From Bacteroidota bacterium (GTDB taxonomy: Bacteria > Bacteroidota > Bacteroidia > UBA4408): DNA of 64,000 bases. The notes beneath the pieces were generated by a model. The model worked only from the letters and a program-made list of their open reading frames with translations. It did not search any database and had not been told where the DNA came from. Positions 8,129 to 15,593 of the stretch are shown piece by piece. Location: the NCBI GenBank assembly GCA_016721765.1, contig JADKHO010000004.1, positions 124,001 to 188,000 of the forward strand. The letters are read 5' to 3'. The first letter of the stretch is position 1. Each line of letters opens with the position of its first letter. The position numbers and the translations under genes were made by a program.

Positions 8129-9395
8129 AAGTATTGTCAATACAGTAGGTACAAAGTTTATTTCGGCACTCTTCAGCTTTTTGGTTATCCTAATTACGTC
8201 TAATTTTTTAGGTACCGAAGGGCGGGGCGAAATCAGTTTATTAATCGCTTCTATTACTATTATTTTACTCTTCTCGAATTTTGTTGGAGGCAATACTTTG
8301 GTGTACCTAAGTCCACGCAAACCCATGGGTGAACTGTTACTCGTTTCTTATTTATGGAGCTTATTTAGCTCCGGCCTCTCTTTTTTAGTGCTTTATTTAT
8401 TGCATACTTTCTCCACTGAAACTACCATTCACATTGCGCTTTTATCTTTTCTTTTTTCGATAAGTGCCATTCATATTTCTTTGCTTTTTGGAAAGGAAAA
8501 AATCGAAATTGCCAATAAAATAAGCTTATTTCAGGTCATTCTTCACTTTTTTATCTTGAGTTTTGTTTTTATTTTTTCGGATGAAAAATCAGTTCGCACA
8601 TTTATTTACTCCTTATACATTACCTATTCGTTGGCGGTACTTGGAAGTGCATACTATTTGAAATCCTTTTTCAAAAACACTTTTAGCCTTCATGTTTTTG
8701 AAACCTTAAAAGCAGCTTTTGCAATTGGTGCGCTTGCTCAATTGGCAAATATTTTTCAATTTTTAAATTATCGCCTCGATCTTTATTTATTAAACAAATA
8801 CGACAGCATTTCCAATTTAGGAATTTATAGTACTTCCGTTTCAATTGCCGAAGCAGTGTTGCTATTTGGTGGGAGTTTTGCGCTAGTACAATTTTCAAAA
8901 ATTTCGAATACCGAAAGTGAACAAGAGTCGCGCTTGCTAACTATTAAACTTACTCGATTCAGCACCCTACTAACCTTGTTAGCCTATCTCCCACTCCTTA
9001 TTTTTCCGGATGAATTTTACAGTTTTTTATTGGGAAAAGATTTTGTAAATGTCCGCAAAGTGCTGATTGCGCTTGCTCCCGGCATATTGCTTTTGGGTTC
9101 AAGCATCACGCTAAGTCATTATTTTGCAGGTACTGGTAAATACCAAATTAATGCACTTGCTTCTTTTGTTGGATTATTAATTACTTTACTGTTGGGACTA
9201 TTTTTTATTCCAACTTATGGATTTATGGCTGCAGCTTGGATTTCGAGTGTTTCTTATGCGGCCAGTACAGTGGTTTTAATGCTTTCATTTAAACACAAAT
9301 CAGGTGTGAAAATAAGGGACTTAATCCCAACTTTATCTGATTTGAAATTTTTACAAAAATCCATTTTTAATGTGCGGAATAGCGGGAATAGTTAA
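8121..9395 (+). CDS. Polysaccharide flippase (MOP/Wzx-like)
   Basis: A 424-residue integral membrane protein with about 12 hydrophobic segments. The N-terminal pattern (TKFISALFSFLVILITSNFL, then GTEGRGEISL) is that of the oligosaccharide flippases which move undecaprenyl-linked repeat units across the inner membrane. It overlaps the glycosyltransferase fusion by 8 bp and asnB by 26 bp, so the three genes are translationally linked. This suggests a small capsule, O-antigen or exopolysaccharide module, although no polymerase (Wzy) or priming transferase is in the window. Confidence 0.85.
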   Translation: MIKSIVNTVGTKFISALFSFLVILITSNFLGTEGRGEISLLIASITIILLFSNFVGGNTLVYLSPRKPMGELLLVSYLWSLFSSGLSFLVLYLLHTFSTETTIHIALLSFLFSISAIHISLLFGKEKIEIANKISLFQVILHFFILSFVFIFSDEKSVRTFIYSLYITYSLAVLGSAYYLKSFFKNTFSLHVFETLKAAFAIGALAQLANIFQFLNYRLDLYLLNKYDSISNLGIYSTSVSIAEAVLLFGGSFALVQFSKISNTESEQESRLLTIKLTRFSTLLTLLAYLPLLIFPDEFYSFLLGKDFVNVRKVLIALAPGILLLGSSITLSHYFAGTGKYQINALASFVGLLITLLLGLFFIPTYGFMAAAWISSVSYAASTVVLMLSFKHKSGVKIRDLIPTLSDLKFLQKSIFNVRNSGNS

Positions 9396-10791
9396 TTTAA
9401 CTTCCAATTCGGTTCAACTGCCCAAATTAATTCAAACTATGACCGGCAGCATAAGGCATAGAGGTCCTGATGGGGAAGGATTTTTACTGGTGCAAAAAAA
9501 TGCTTGTTTAACTGCTTATGGAATAGATACCCCTTCTAGCATAATAAATTCGCGATATACCTACTCCCCTTCTCAAAATTTAGCTAGCCTTGAAGGCGAA
9601 TACGATCTTGCATTGGGTCACCGAAGGCTCTCCATTATTGATTTATCCGACGCCGGGCATCAGCCGATGTGCGATGCACAAAAAAAATTATGGATTACTT
9701 ATAACGGAGAAATCTACAATTACATTGAACTCCGTGAAGAACTAAAATCAAAAGGGTATAACTTCCAAACAGCAACAGATACCGAAGTTATTTTGGCTGC
9801 TTATCAAGAATGGGGAACAGCATGTGTGAATAAATTCAACGGAATGTGGGCTTTTGTGATTTATGATGAAGAACAAAAAAAACTTTTCGGAAGCCGCGAC
9901 CGATTTGGAGTGAAGCCATTTTACTTTGTACACACTGATATGTTTTTTGCTTTTGCATCAGAACAAAAAGCTTTATTAAAAGCTAAATTGATTCAGCCCA
10001 AGCTTAATTCTGAAGCGGTATTCGATTACTTTGTGTTTAGCAAAATTGAGAACGAAGAAGAAGGAATGTTTAAAGGCATTTTTGAATTGCAACAAGCTTG
10101 CAATTTTGAATTCTCATTGCAAGAAAAAAAACTCACCAAATGGAAGTATTATACACTTCCATTAATTGCAACTTTCGAAAAATTCGATGCATCTAAATTT
10201 CAACAATTGGTGAATGAAACAAGGGAAGCAATTATCCAATCCATTCGTTTGCGCTTGCGCTCAGATGTTGCCGTAGGCTCCTGTTTGAGTGGAGGAATCG
10301 ATAGCTCCAGTATCGTAAGTATTATGAATTCACTTTTAAATGGGGAGCATCCGAAAATAAATGTGTTTACGGCCAGTTTTGAAGATGCAAAAATTGACGA
10401 AGGAAAATGGGCTGCCCAAATAGTAGCACAAACCAATTCGAAGTGGAGTCGCACGTATCCTAACGCCGATGAATTAAAACTGGATTTAGAAAATTTAATG
10501 TATAGTCAAGATGTGCCCATTTGGAGTACTAGTACCTATGCGCAGTATCGTGTAATGCAATTGGCAAAGGAAAATGGAGTAAAAGTAATTTTGGATGGAC
10601 AAGGTGGTGACGAATTGTGGGCAGGATATCCACATCATCAAGCTATTTATTTAAGAGAACTACTCGCAGCAGGTGAATTGAAAGCTGCAAAATCACTTTT
10701 AAAAACAGCCGGAAATTTTCCTTCCAATGCAATTTGGTATGGAAAGCAATATTTTAAACACAGCGGATTGGCGTCTTTCCCAAAAAAATAA
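9370..10791 (+). CDS. asnB: Asparagine synthetase (glutamine-hydrolysing), N-terminal 473 residues, frameshifted
   Basis: The ATG is fixed by MCGIAGI, because Cys2 becomes the N-terminal nucleophile of the class II glutaminase. The glutaminase domain (RHRGPDGEG, then YNGEIYNY, DTEVILAAY, NGMWAF) fills residues 1 to about 220. The synthetase domain has the pyrophosphate loop SGGIDSS at residue 307. The frame ends with CCA AAA AAA TAA at 10780-10791, inside the synthetase domain; the missing end continues in the -1 frame, joined from 10788 on. An eighth A in the A7 run (10782-10788) would restore about 662 residues, normal for the family. In polysaccharide modules such enzymes often amidate sugar acids rather than make asparagine. 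Confidence 0.85.
   Translation: MCGIAGIVNLTSNSVQLPKLIQTMTGSIRHRGPDGEGFLLVQKNACLTAYGIDTPSSIINSRYTYSPSQNLASLEGEYDLALGHRRLSIIDLSDAGHQPMCDAQKKLWITYNGEIYNYIELREELKSKGYNFQTATDTEVILAAYQEWGTACVNKFNGMWAFVIYDEEQKKLFGSRDRFGVKPFYFVHTDMFFAFASEQKALLKAKLIQPKLNSEAVFDYFVFSKIENEEEGMFKGIFELQQACNFEFSLQEKKLTKWKYYTLPLIATFEKFDASKFQQLVNETREAIIQSIRLRLRSDVAVGSCLSGGIDSSSIVSIMNSLLNGEHPKINVFTASFEDAKIDEGKWAAQIVAQTNSKWSRTYPNADELKLDLENLMYSQDVPIWSTSTYAQYRVMQLAKENGVKVILDGQGGDELWAGYPHHQAIYLRELLAAGELKAAKSLLKTAGNFPSNAIWYGKQYFKHSGLASFPKK
10782..10788 (+). other. A7 slippery run at the asnB frameshift
   Basis: The run is in phase as A AAA AAA (the X XXY YYZ pattern) and the in-frame stop TAA follows at once. A -1 ribosomal slip here would read on as ATA ATT CCT, which is exactly the frame of the downstream asnB part. 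The same shift would result from loss of one A by mutation or by a homopolymer sequencing error. Confidence 0.6.
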
Positions 10792-11357
10792 TTCCTACGC
10801 TTTATAAAAAATATTTTTCCCATTTGAATTATTTGAATCCTGATTTTTATGAATTGCATAAACACCGCTTCGAAAAGCATTTTGACTCAGCCCCAAAAAC
10901 TGTAAATGAAATCTTGCATAAAGAAACCACTTCAACTTTGCTAAAAGGATATTTAAAATGTGAGGATCGTTGCTCCATGTGGCATTCGGTTGAATCACGC
11001 ACTCCTTTTGCCGACGATACCAATCTGGTAGAGTTGGCATTTAGAACACCTTCCAGCTACAAAATTCGAAATAATCAAAGCAAATACATCCTGCGAAAAG
11101 CAATGGAAGGAATTGTACCGGAAGCAATATTAAATCGACAAGACAAAATGGGATATAGCACTCCCAACAACAAGTGGATCGCCGGAATCAAAGACAGTGT
11201 AAAAAATGATTTTGATGCTTCTTTAGGAGAAATTTTGGACATTCCCAAAATTCAAAATGAATACGCCAACATGTTTGGTTCGGAAGATGGCAATGACAAT
11301 GGACAAACATTTAAGTTTATCAGCTTTGCGGTATGGCACAAAATTTTCAAATTGTAA
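10792..11357 (+). pseudogene. asnB: Asparagine synthetase C-terminal part, in the -1 frame after the A7 run
   Basis: Open without a break from the A7 run to TAA at 11355-11357. It carries the C-terminal part of the synthetase domain: KCEDRCSMWHSVESRTPFAD (the R-x-P-F-x-D substrate region), then YILRKAMEGIVPEAIL and RQDKMGYSTP. The first possible start is TTG at 10824. It is not credible as an independent gene because this piece lacks the ATP loop. It is either part of a full enzyme made by frameshifting, an assembly artefact, or a true pseudogene fragment. Confidence 0.8.
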
Positions 11358-11411
11358 ATCAATCCATTCATCGATTATCTGCGATTTAGCTCTAATATTT
11401 TTTGTTAAATA

Positions 11412-11443
11412 TTTGTTGCTGCTAAAAATTCTTCCTAGTTTTA
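11412..11443 (+). promoter_or_regulatory. Putative Bacteroidota promoter of the first Asp-box protein
   Basis: TTTG at 11412-11415 and TAGTTTTA at 11436-11443 are separated by 20 bases, which fits the TTTG-N19/21-TAnnTTTG consensus. The leader to the ATG at 11500 would be about 50 nt. Confidence 0.55.
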
Positions 11444-11499
11444 CGAATGTTAACTAACAATTAAATAATTTAACCTTTTAATAATCTAAAAACAAAAAC

Positions 11500-13428
11500 A
11501 TGAAAAAACAATTACTCATGGTTCTTGCAATATCTGCTTCCCTTGGCACATTTGCACAGAATCGAAGCGCAAGAACGCGTGTTCAACTTCCTTTAAAGGA
11601 AAAGCCGGTTTCTGTTCATCAATTGAACGGAGATCCTTATCAAATTCCATTTAATACGAATTCATCCCGTGGTTATGTAGCTTCAACGCCTGTGCAAAAT
11701 AAATCTGCGCAAGCGGTTACAGAAGCTGTAATTGGTAAAACTACATACGATTTACAAACCAATTCTGCTATCCTTACACATTTGATAAACCATAGCGACG
11801 GAACAGTTTCTGCTGCTTGGACAATGATTCCTGTAGGTGGTGCATCTGCTGCGCGTGGTACTGGTTACAATTACTTCGATGGTTCAAATTGGTCTCCAAT
11901 TCCATCTGCACGAGTTGAACCGAATGACAGAACAGGTTTCGTGAGTATTGGAGTTACTTCAACTGGTAAAGAAATGGCTATTGGTCACTCTAGTACTGCC
12001 GGTGGAATGTTACTTACTACACGTGCTGCTAAAGGAACAGGAGCTTGGACATCTGAAGTTGCTGCTTTAGGGCAACAAGCTAACGATACTTGGGCTAAAA
12101 TGGCAGTAGGCGGAGCAAATGGCCAAACTGTGCATACTATCTGGAATGGTTCTGGAACAAGTGCAACTCAATTAAACGGACAAGATGGTCCTATATTGTA
12201 TTCTCGTTCAACTGATGACGGTGTAACTTTTCCAGTTTTAAGAACATTATTGGGTCCAATCGATTCTACACTTAACTTAGGTTATGGTGCAGATTGTTAT
12301 TCTATGGATACTCATGGTGATACAGTTGCTATCGTTGCAGGTGAGTTTACTACAGATTTAACTTTGCTAAAATCTACAGATAACGGAACAACTTGGACAG
12401 CTACTACACTTCAAACGTTCCCAATTCCTTTTTACAACGATGCAGCAGATTCACTTCCTGACTTTGACGGAGATGGTACTTCTGATGATATCGAAGCCGC
12501 TTCAGGTGATGCTCACGTAATGTTAGATAACAATGGAATGGCGCATGTATTTTGGAGTAATATTTTAATTACTGATACTTCAGGTGCTGATCTATTAGGA
12601 TATTATCCAAATGGAATTGATGGTGGTATTTTATATTGGAATGAAAGTTTTGGTGCAAATGCTCCTGATACCATTGCAAACGCTCAAGATATCAACAATG
12701 ATGGAACATTCACAATTGCAACCGGAAGCCAAGGTGGTGGCCGTATGGCATTATATCGTGGAAGTATCACTCAAATGCCAACTTCCGGTATTGATGCTAC
12801 TGGTAATTTATATATGTCTTACATGTCATTGTGCGAAACCTGTGATACTACTGCTTACGGAACAAGCCACAAACACGTTTATGTAAAATCATCTATGGAT
12901 AATGGTGCTACTTGGTCTAACCCAGTTGATATTGATCAAGATATCGATTCAGCAGCTCAAGAATGTGCTTTTGCTTGCATGGCAAAACATGTGGATGGAA
13001 ATGTGCATATCGTTTACCAACGTGATGGCGCTCCTGGACACTCTTTGTTAACCGGTAACACTACTTCAACTACTCAAGCTAGCTGGAATACAGTTGAAAG
13101 CGATATCGTTTACGCACACATACCTGTTTCAGAAGTATTAGGTGTAAAATCTGTAAACTCAACTCCATCTTCTTTTGGTTTAGCTCAAAATGCTCCAAAC
13201 CCTTCTACAGGTATTACTTCAATCAACTTTACAATAGCTGATAAAGCAAAAGTAACTTTTGAAGTAACTAACATTTTAGGTAAAGTGGTATACGCAGAAG
13301 ACAGAGGTACTTTAAATGCAGGTGCTTACAACATAGCATTAAACACTGAAAAATTAAGCAGCGGAGTTTACTATTATACTTTAAGAGTAAATGACGAAAT
13401 GAATACTAAAAAAATGATGGTTAAATAA
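11500..13428 (+). CDS. T9SS-secreted Asp-box (BNR) beta-propeller protein, copy 1
   Basis: A 642-residue protein with a signal peptide (MKKQLLMVLAISASLGTFAQ). The body has sialidase-type Asp-box motifs: SRSTDDGVTF, KSTDNGTTW and KSSMDNGATW, each at the turn of a propeller blade. It also has a Ca-binding-like loop DFDGDGTSDD near residue 323 and a conserved double-Cys segment (LCETCDTTAYG). The last 75 residues are a T9SS type A sorting domain (QNAPNPSTGITSINF to the terminal KKMMVK). The catalytic residues of true sialidases cannot be recognised, so the activity is unknown. Codons such as GGT, GCT and ACT dominate more than in copy 2, suggesting high expression. Confidence 0.85.
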   Translation: MKKQLLMVLAISASLGTFAQNRSARTRVQLPLKEKPVSVHQLNGDPYQIPFNTNSSRGYVASTPVQNKSAQAVTEAVIGKTTYDLQTNSAILTHLINHSDGTVSAAWTMIPVGGASAARGTGYNYFDGSNWSPIPSARVEPNDRTGFVSIGVTSTGKEMAIGHSSTAGGMLLTTRAAKGTGAWTSEVAALGQQANDTWAKMAVGGANGQTVHTIWNGSGTSATQLNGQDGPILYSRSTDDGVTFPVLRTLLGPIDSTLNLGYGADCYSMDTHGDTVAIVAGEFTTDLTLLKSTDNGTTWTATTLQTFPIPFYNDAADSLPDFDGDGTSDDIEAASGDAHVMLDNNGMAHVFWSNILITDTSGADLLGYYPNGIDGGILYWNESFGANAPDTIANAQDINNDGTFTIATGSQGGGRMALYRGSITQMPTSGIDATGNLYMSYMSLCETCDTTAYGTSHKHVYVKSSMDNGATWSNPVDIDQDIDSAAQECAFACMAKHVDGNVHIVYQRDGAPGHSLLTGNTTSTTQASWNTVESDIVYAHIPVSEVLGVKSVNSTPSSFGLAQNAPNPSTGITSINFTIADKAKVTFEVTNILGKVVYAEDRGTLNAGAYNIALNTEKLSSGVYYYTLRVNDEMNTKKMMVK

Positions 13429-13444
13429 TTTTTAATCCTAATTT

Positions 13445-13481
13445 AAAAAACCCTCAGGTCTTTCGATCTGAGGGTTTTTTT
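13445..13481 (+). terminator. Rho-independent terminator after Asp-box copy 1
   Basis: A stem CCCTCAGGTC / GATCTGAGGG (with one G-T pair) closes a TTTC loop. It is preceded by A6 and followed by T7, so it may work in both directions. It separates the two paralogous genes into independent transcripts. Confidence 0.9.
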
Positions 13482-13497
13482 ATGAACTAAAATAAAG

Positions 13498-13505
13498 TAC
13501 CTTTA
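13498..13505 (+). promoter_or_regulatory. Putative -7 element of Asp-box copy 2
   Basis: TACCTTTA lies 40 bases before the ATG at 13545 and just after the terminator of copy 1. It is close to TAnnTTTG but lacks the final G; only a T tract is present where a -33 element would be. Confidence 0.35.
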
Positions 13506-13544
13506 TTCTTGCAGTATATTCTGCAAAAATTTAAACCCCTTCAC

Positions 13545-15461
13545 ATGAAAAAAACCTTACTTACAACGATTAGTGTTTTTTCCTTTCTAACACTGCTGGC
13601 GCAGTCTCCGAGAGTTAAAACAAGGTTAACTTTAGCCCCGGGTACAAAGCCGGTTCCGGTACGTGCACAAAATGGTGATCCTTATCAGATTCCATATATC
13701 AACAAATCTATTGTTGCTAATCAAGCGCAAACAAAAGTGCAAAACAGAACACAAGCAATTACCGAAGATATTATCGGTAAAACCACTTATGATTTACAAA
13801 CCAATTCAGCAATTTTGAATCGTTTACTTAAACATTCGGATGGAACTATATCTGCTTCTTGGACCATAATTCCGGTTGGTGGAGCAAGTGCAGCACGTGG
13901 AACCGGTTATAATTATTTCGACGGCTCAAATTGGGAACCAATACCCTCTGCACGAATTCAGCCTACACAACGCACCGGATTTGCAAACATTGTTGTTACA
14001 GCATCAGGAAAAGAAATGGATATCTCCCATTCTAGCACTTTGCCGGGTATGTTGCTAACTTCTAGACCGGCAAAAGGTACTGGAGCATGGACAGAGAATG
14101 GACCCGCATTTGGGCAATTTGCGGACGACACATGGGCAAAAGCTATAGCGGGGGGTACAAATGGTGAAAGTGTGCATGCTATTTGGCAAGGTTCGGGTGT
14201 AAGCGCTACACCACATGATGGACAAGACGGACCACTTTATTATTCGCGTTCCTTAGATGGTGGTGCTACATGGCCCATCTTGCGCTCTTTGATTCCAGCA
14301 ATAGATTCTACAAATAATCTTGGTTATGGAGGAGATGCCTATTCTATCGATTCACACGGTGATACCATTGCAATAGTAGTGGGTGATTTAACTACGGATT
14401 TAACTTTGTTAAAGTCTGTCGATAATGGTACCACATGGATACCAACCGTTTTACAAGCTTTCCCAATTCCATTTTATAACGATGTAGCCGATTCACTTCC
14501 AGATTTTAATGGCGATGGGGTTTCGGATGATTTGGAGACGCCTTCCGGAGATGCCCATGTAATGTTGGACAATAATGGAATGGCACATGTATTTTGGAGT
14601 AATGTTTTAATTCGCGATACCAGTGCTGCCGATCTATTGGGCTTTTTTCAAAATGCCTTGGATTATTTATTGTATTGGAATGAAGGATTTGCACCTGGAA
14701 GAATTGATACAGTGGCCACCCGCGAAGATTTGGATTGGGATGGAAATATCATTATTGCCAATGGAAGCCAAGGTGGAGGCAGTATGGGAAATTACAGAGG
14801 TAGTGTAACTCAAATGCCTTCGTCGGGAATTGATATTGCAGGAAATATTTATTTGGCCTATCAATCTCTTTGCGAAAATTGTGATACAACAGCATATGGC
14901 ACCAGTCACAAACATGTTTTTGTGAAAGCATCTTTGGATGGTGGAAATAACTGGACACGTGCATTTGATGTGGACGAAGATGTGGATGCATTAAACCAGG
15001 AATGTGCTTTTGCTTGCATGGCAAAAAGCGTGGATAACAACATTCACCTAACCTATCAACGCGATGGCGCTCCAGGACATTCCTTATTGGCTACCACGCC
15101 CATAAATCTTGTACAAGCCAGTTGGAATACGGTTGAAAGTGATATTATTTACGCCAAAATACCGGTAATCACAGTGGGTGTAAAAGCAGCCGTTCAGCCT
15201 GCTAGCGTTGGCTTATCTCAAAATATTCCTAATCCTGCCAAGGGAATTACTAAAATCAATTTTTCTTTGAGTGAAAACGGAAAAGTTAGTTTTGAAGTGA
15301 GAAACATTTTAGGAGAAGTGGTTTATGCTGAAAATAAAGGAAACCAGATTGCCGGTAGCTCTTCTATAACCTTAAATACAAGCGAATGGAGCAGCGGTGT
15401 ATACACTTATACCTTAAAAGTAAACGATCGAAAAGAGACCAAAAAATTAATGGTGGAATAA
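13545..15461 (+). CDS. T9SS-secreted Asp-box (BNR) beta-propeller protein, copy 2
   Basis: Clearly paralogous with the gene upstream along its whole length (shared phrases: GDPYQIP, GKTTYDLQTNSAIL, IPVGGASAARGTGYNYFDGS). Asp-box motifs are SRSLDGGATW, KSVDNGTTW and KASLDGGNNW, with the Ca-loop-like DFNGDGVSDD. It ends in a T9SS type A sorting domain (QNIPNPAKGITKINF to KKLMVE). I start it at the ATG at 13545, which gives a clean signal peptide (MKKTLLTTISVFSFLTLLAQ). The frame is open to a TTG at 13509, but that would put 12 extra residues in front of the signal sequence. Codon use is more mixed than in copy 1. Function is unknown. Confidence 0.85.
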   Translation: MKKTLLTTISVFSFLTLLAQSPRVKTRLTLAPGTKPVPVRAQNGDPYQIPYINKSIVANQAQTKVQNRTQAITEDIIGKTTYDLQTNSAILNRLLKHSDGTISASWTIIPVGGASAARGTGYNYFDGSNWEPIPSARIQPTQRTGFANIVVTASGKEMDISHSSTLPGMLLTSRPAKGTGAWTENGPAFGQFADDTWAKAIAGGTNGESVHAIWQGSGVSATPHDGQDGPLYYSRSLDGGATWPILRSLIPAIDSTNNLGYGGDAYSIDSHGDTIAIVVGDLTTDLTLLKSVDNGTTWIPTVLQAFPIPFYNDVADSLPDFNGDGVSDDLETPSGDAHVMLDNNGMAHVFWSNVLIRDTSAADLLGFFQNALDYLLYWNEGFAPGRIDTVATREDLDWDGNIIIANGSQGGGSMGNYRGSVTQMPSSGIDIAGNIYLAYQSLCENCDTTAYGTSHKHVFVKASLDGGNNWTRAFDVDEDVDALNQECAFACMAKSVDNNIHLTYQRDGAPGHSLLATTPINLVQASWNTVESDIIYAKIPVITVGVKAAVQPASVGLSQNIPNPAKGITKINFSLSENGKVSFEVRNILGEVVYAENKGNQIAGSSSITLNTSEWSSGVYTYTLKVNDRKETKKLMVE

Positions 15462-15481
15462 TTTCATAATTGATTTTGCTT

Positions 15482-15519
15482 AACGCCTTGCAGGATTTCT
15501 GCAGGGCGTTTCTTTTTTC
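15482..15519 (+). terminator. Rho-independent terminator after Asp-box copy 2
   Basis: A 12-bp stem (AACGCCTTGCAG / CTGCAGGGCGTT, one T-G pair) with loop GATTT is followed by a T-rich tail. It lies 20 bp after the stop codon. Confidence 0.9.
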
Positions 15520-15530
15520 TAGTTAGCTGC

Positions 15531-15560
15531 TTGTCTTTCCCAAAAAATCCTGTAAGTTTG
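15531..15560 (+). promoter_or_regulatory. Putative promoter of the fused E1 gene
   Basis: TTG at 15531-15533 and TAAGTTTG at 15553-15560 with a 19-base spacer match the Bacteroidota promoter consensus. The ATG at 15594 gives a leader of about 28 nt. Confidence 0.6.
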
Positions 15561-15593
15561 TAGATAAGAGCAACCCGGTTAAAGAAAGAATTT

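Noticed and set aside
10824..11357. Independent gene starting at TTG 10824
   Set aside because: The protein is only the end of an asparagine synthetase domain, in frame with the upstream part after a -1 shift.
13509..13544. Upstream TTG start for Asp-box copy 2
   Set aside because: The ATG at 13545 begins a signal peptide matching the paralogue; the extra 12 codons are not conserved.
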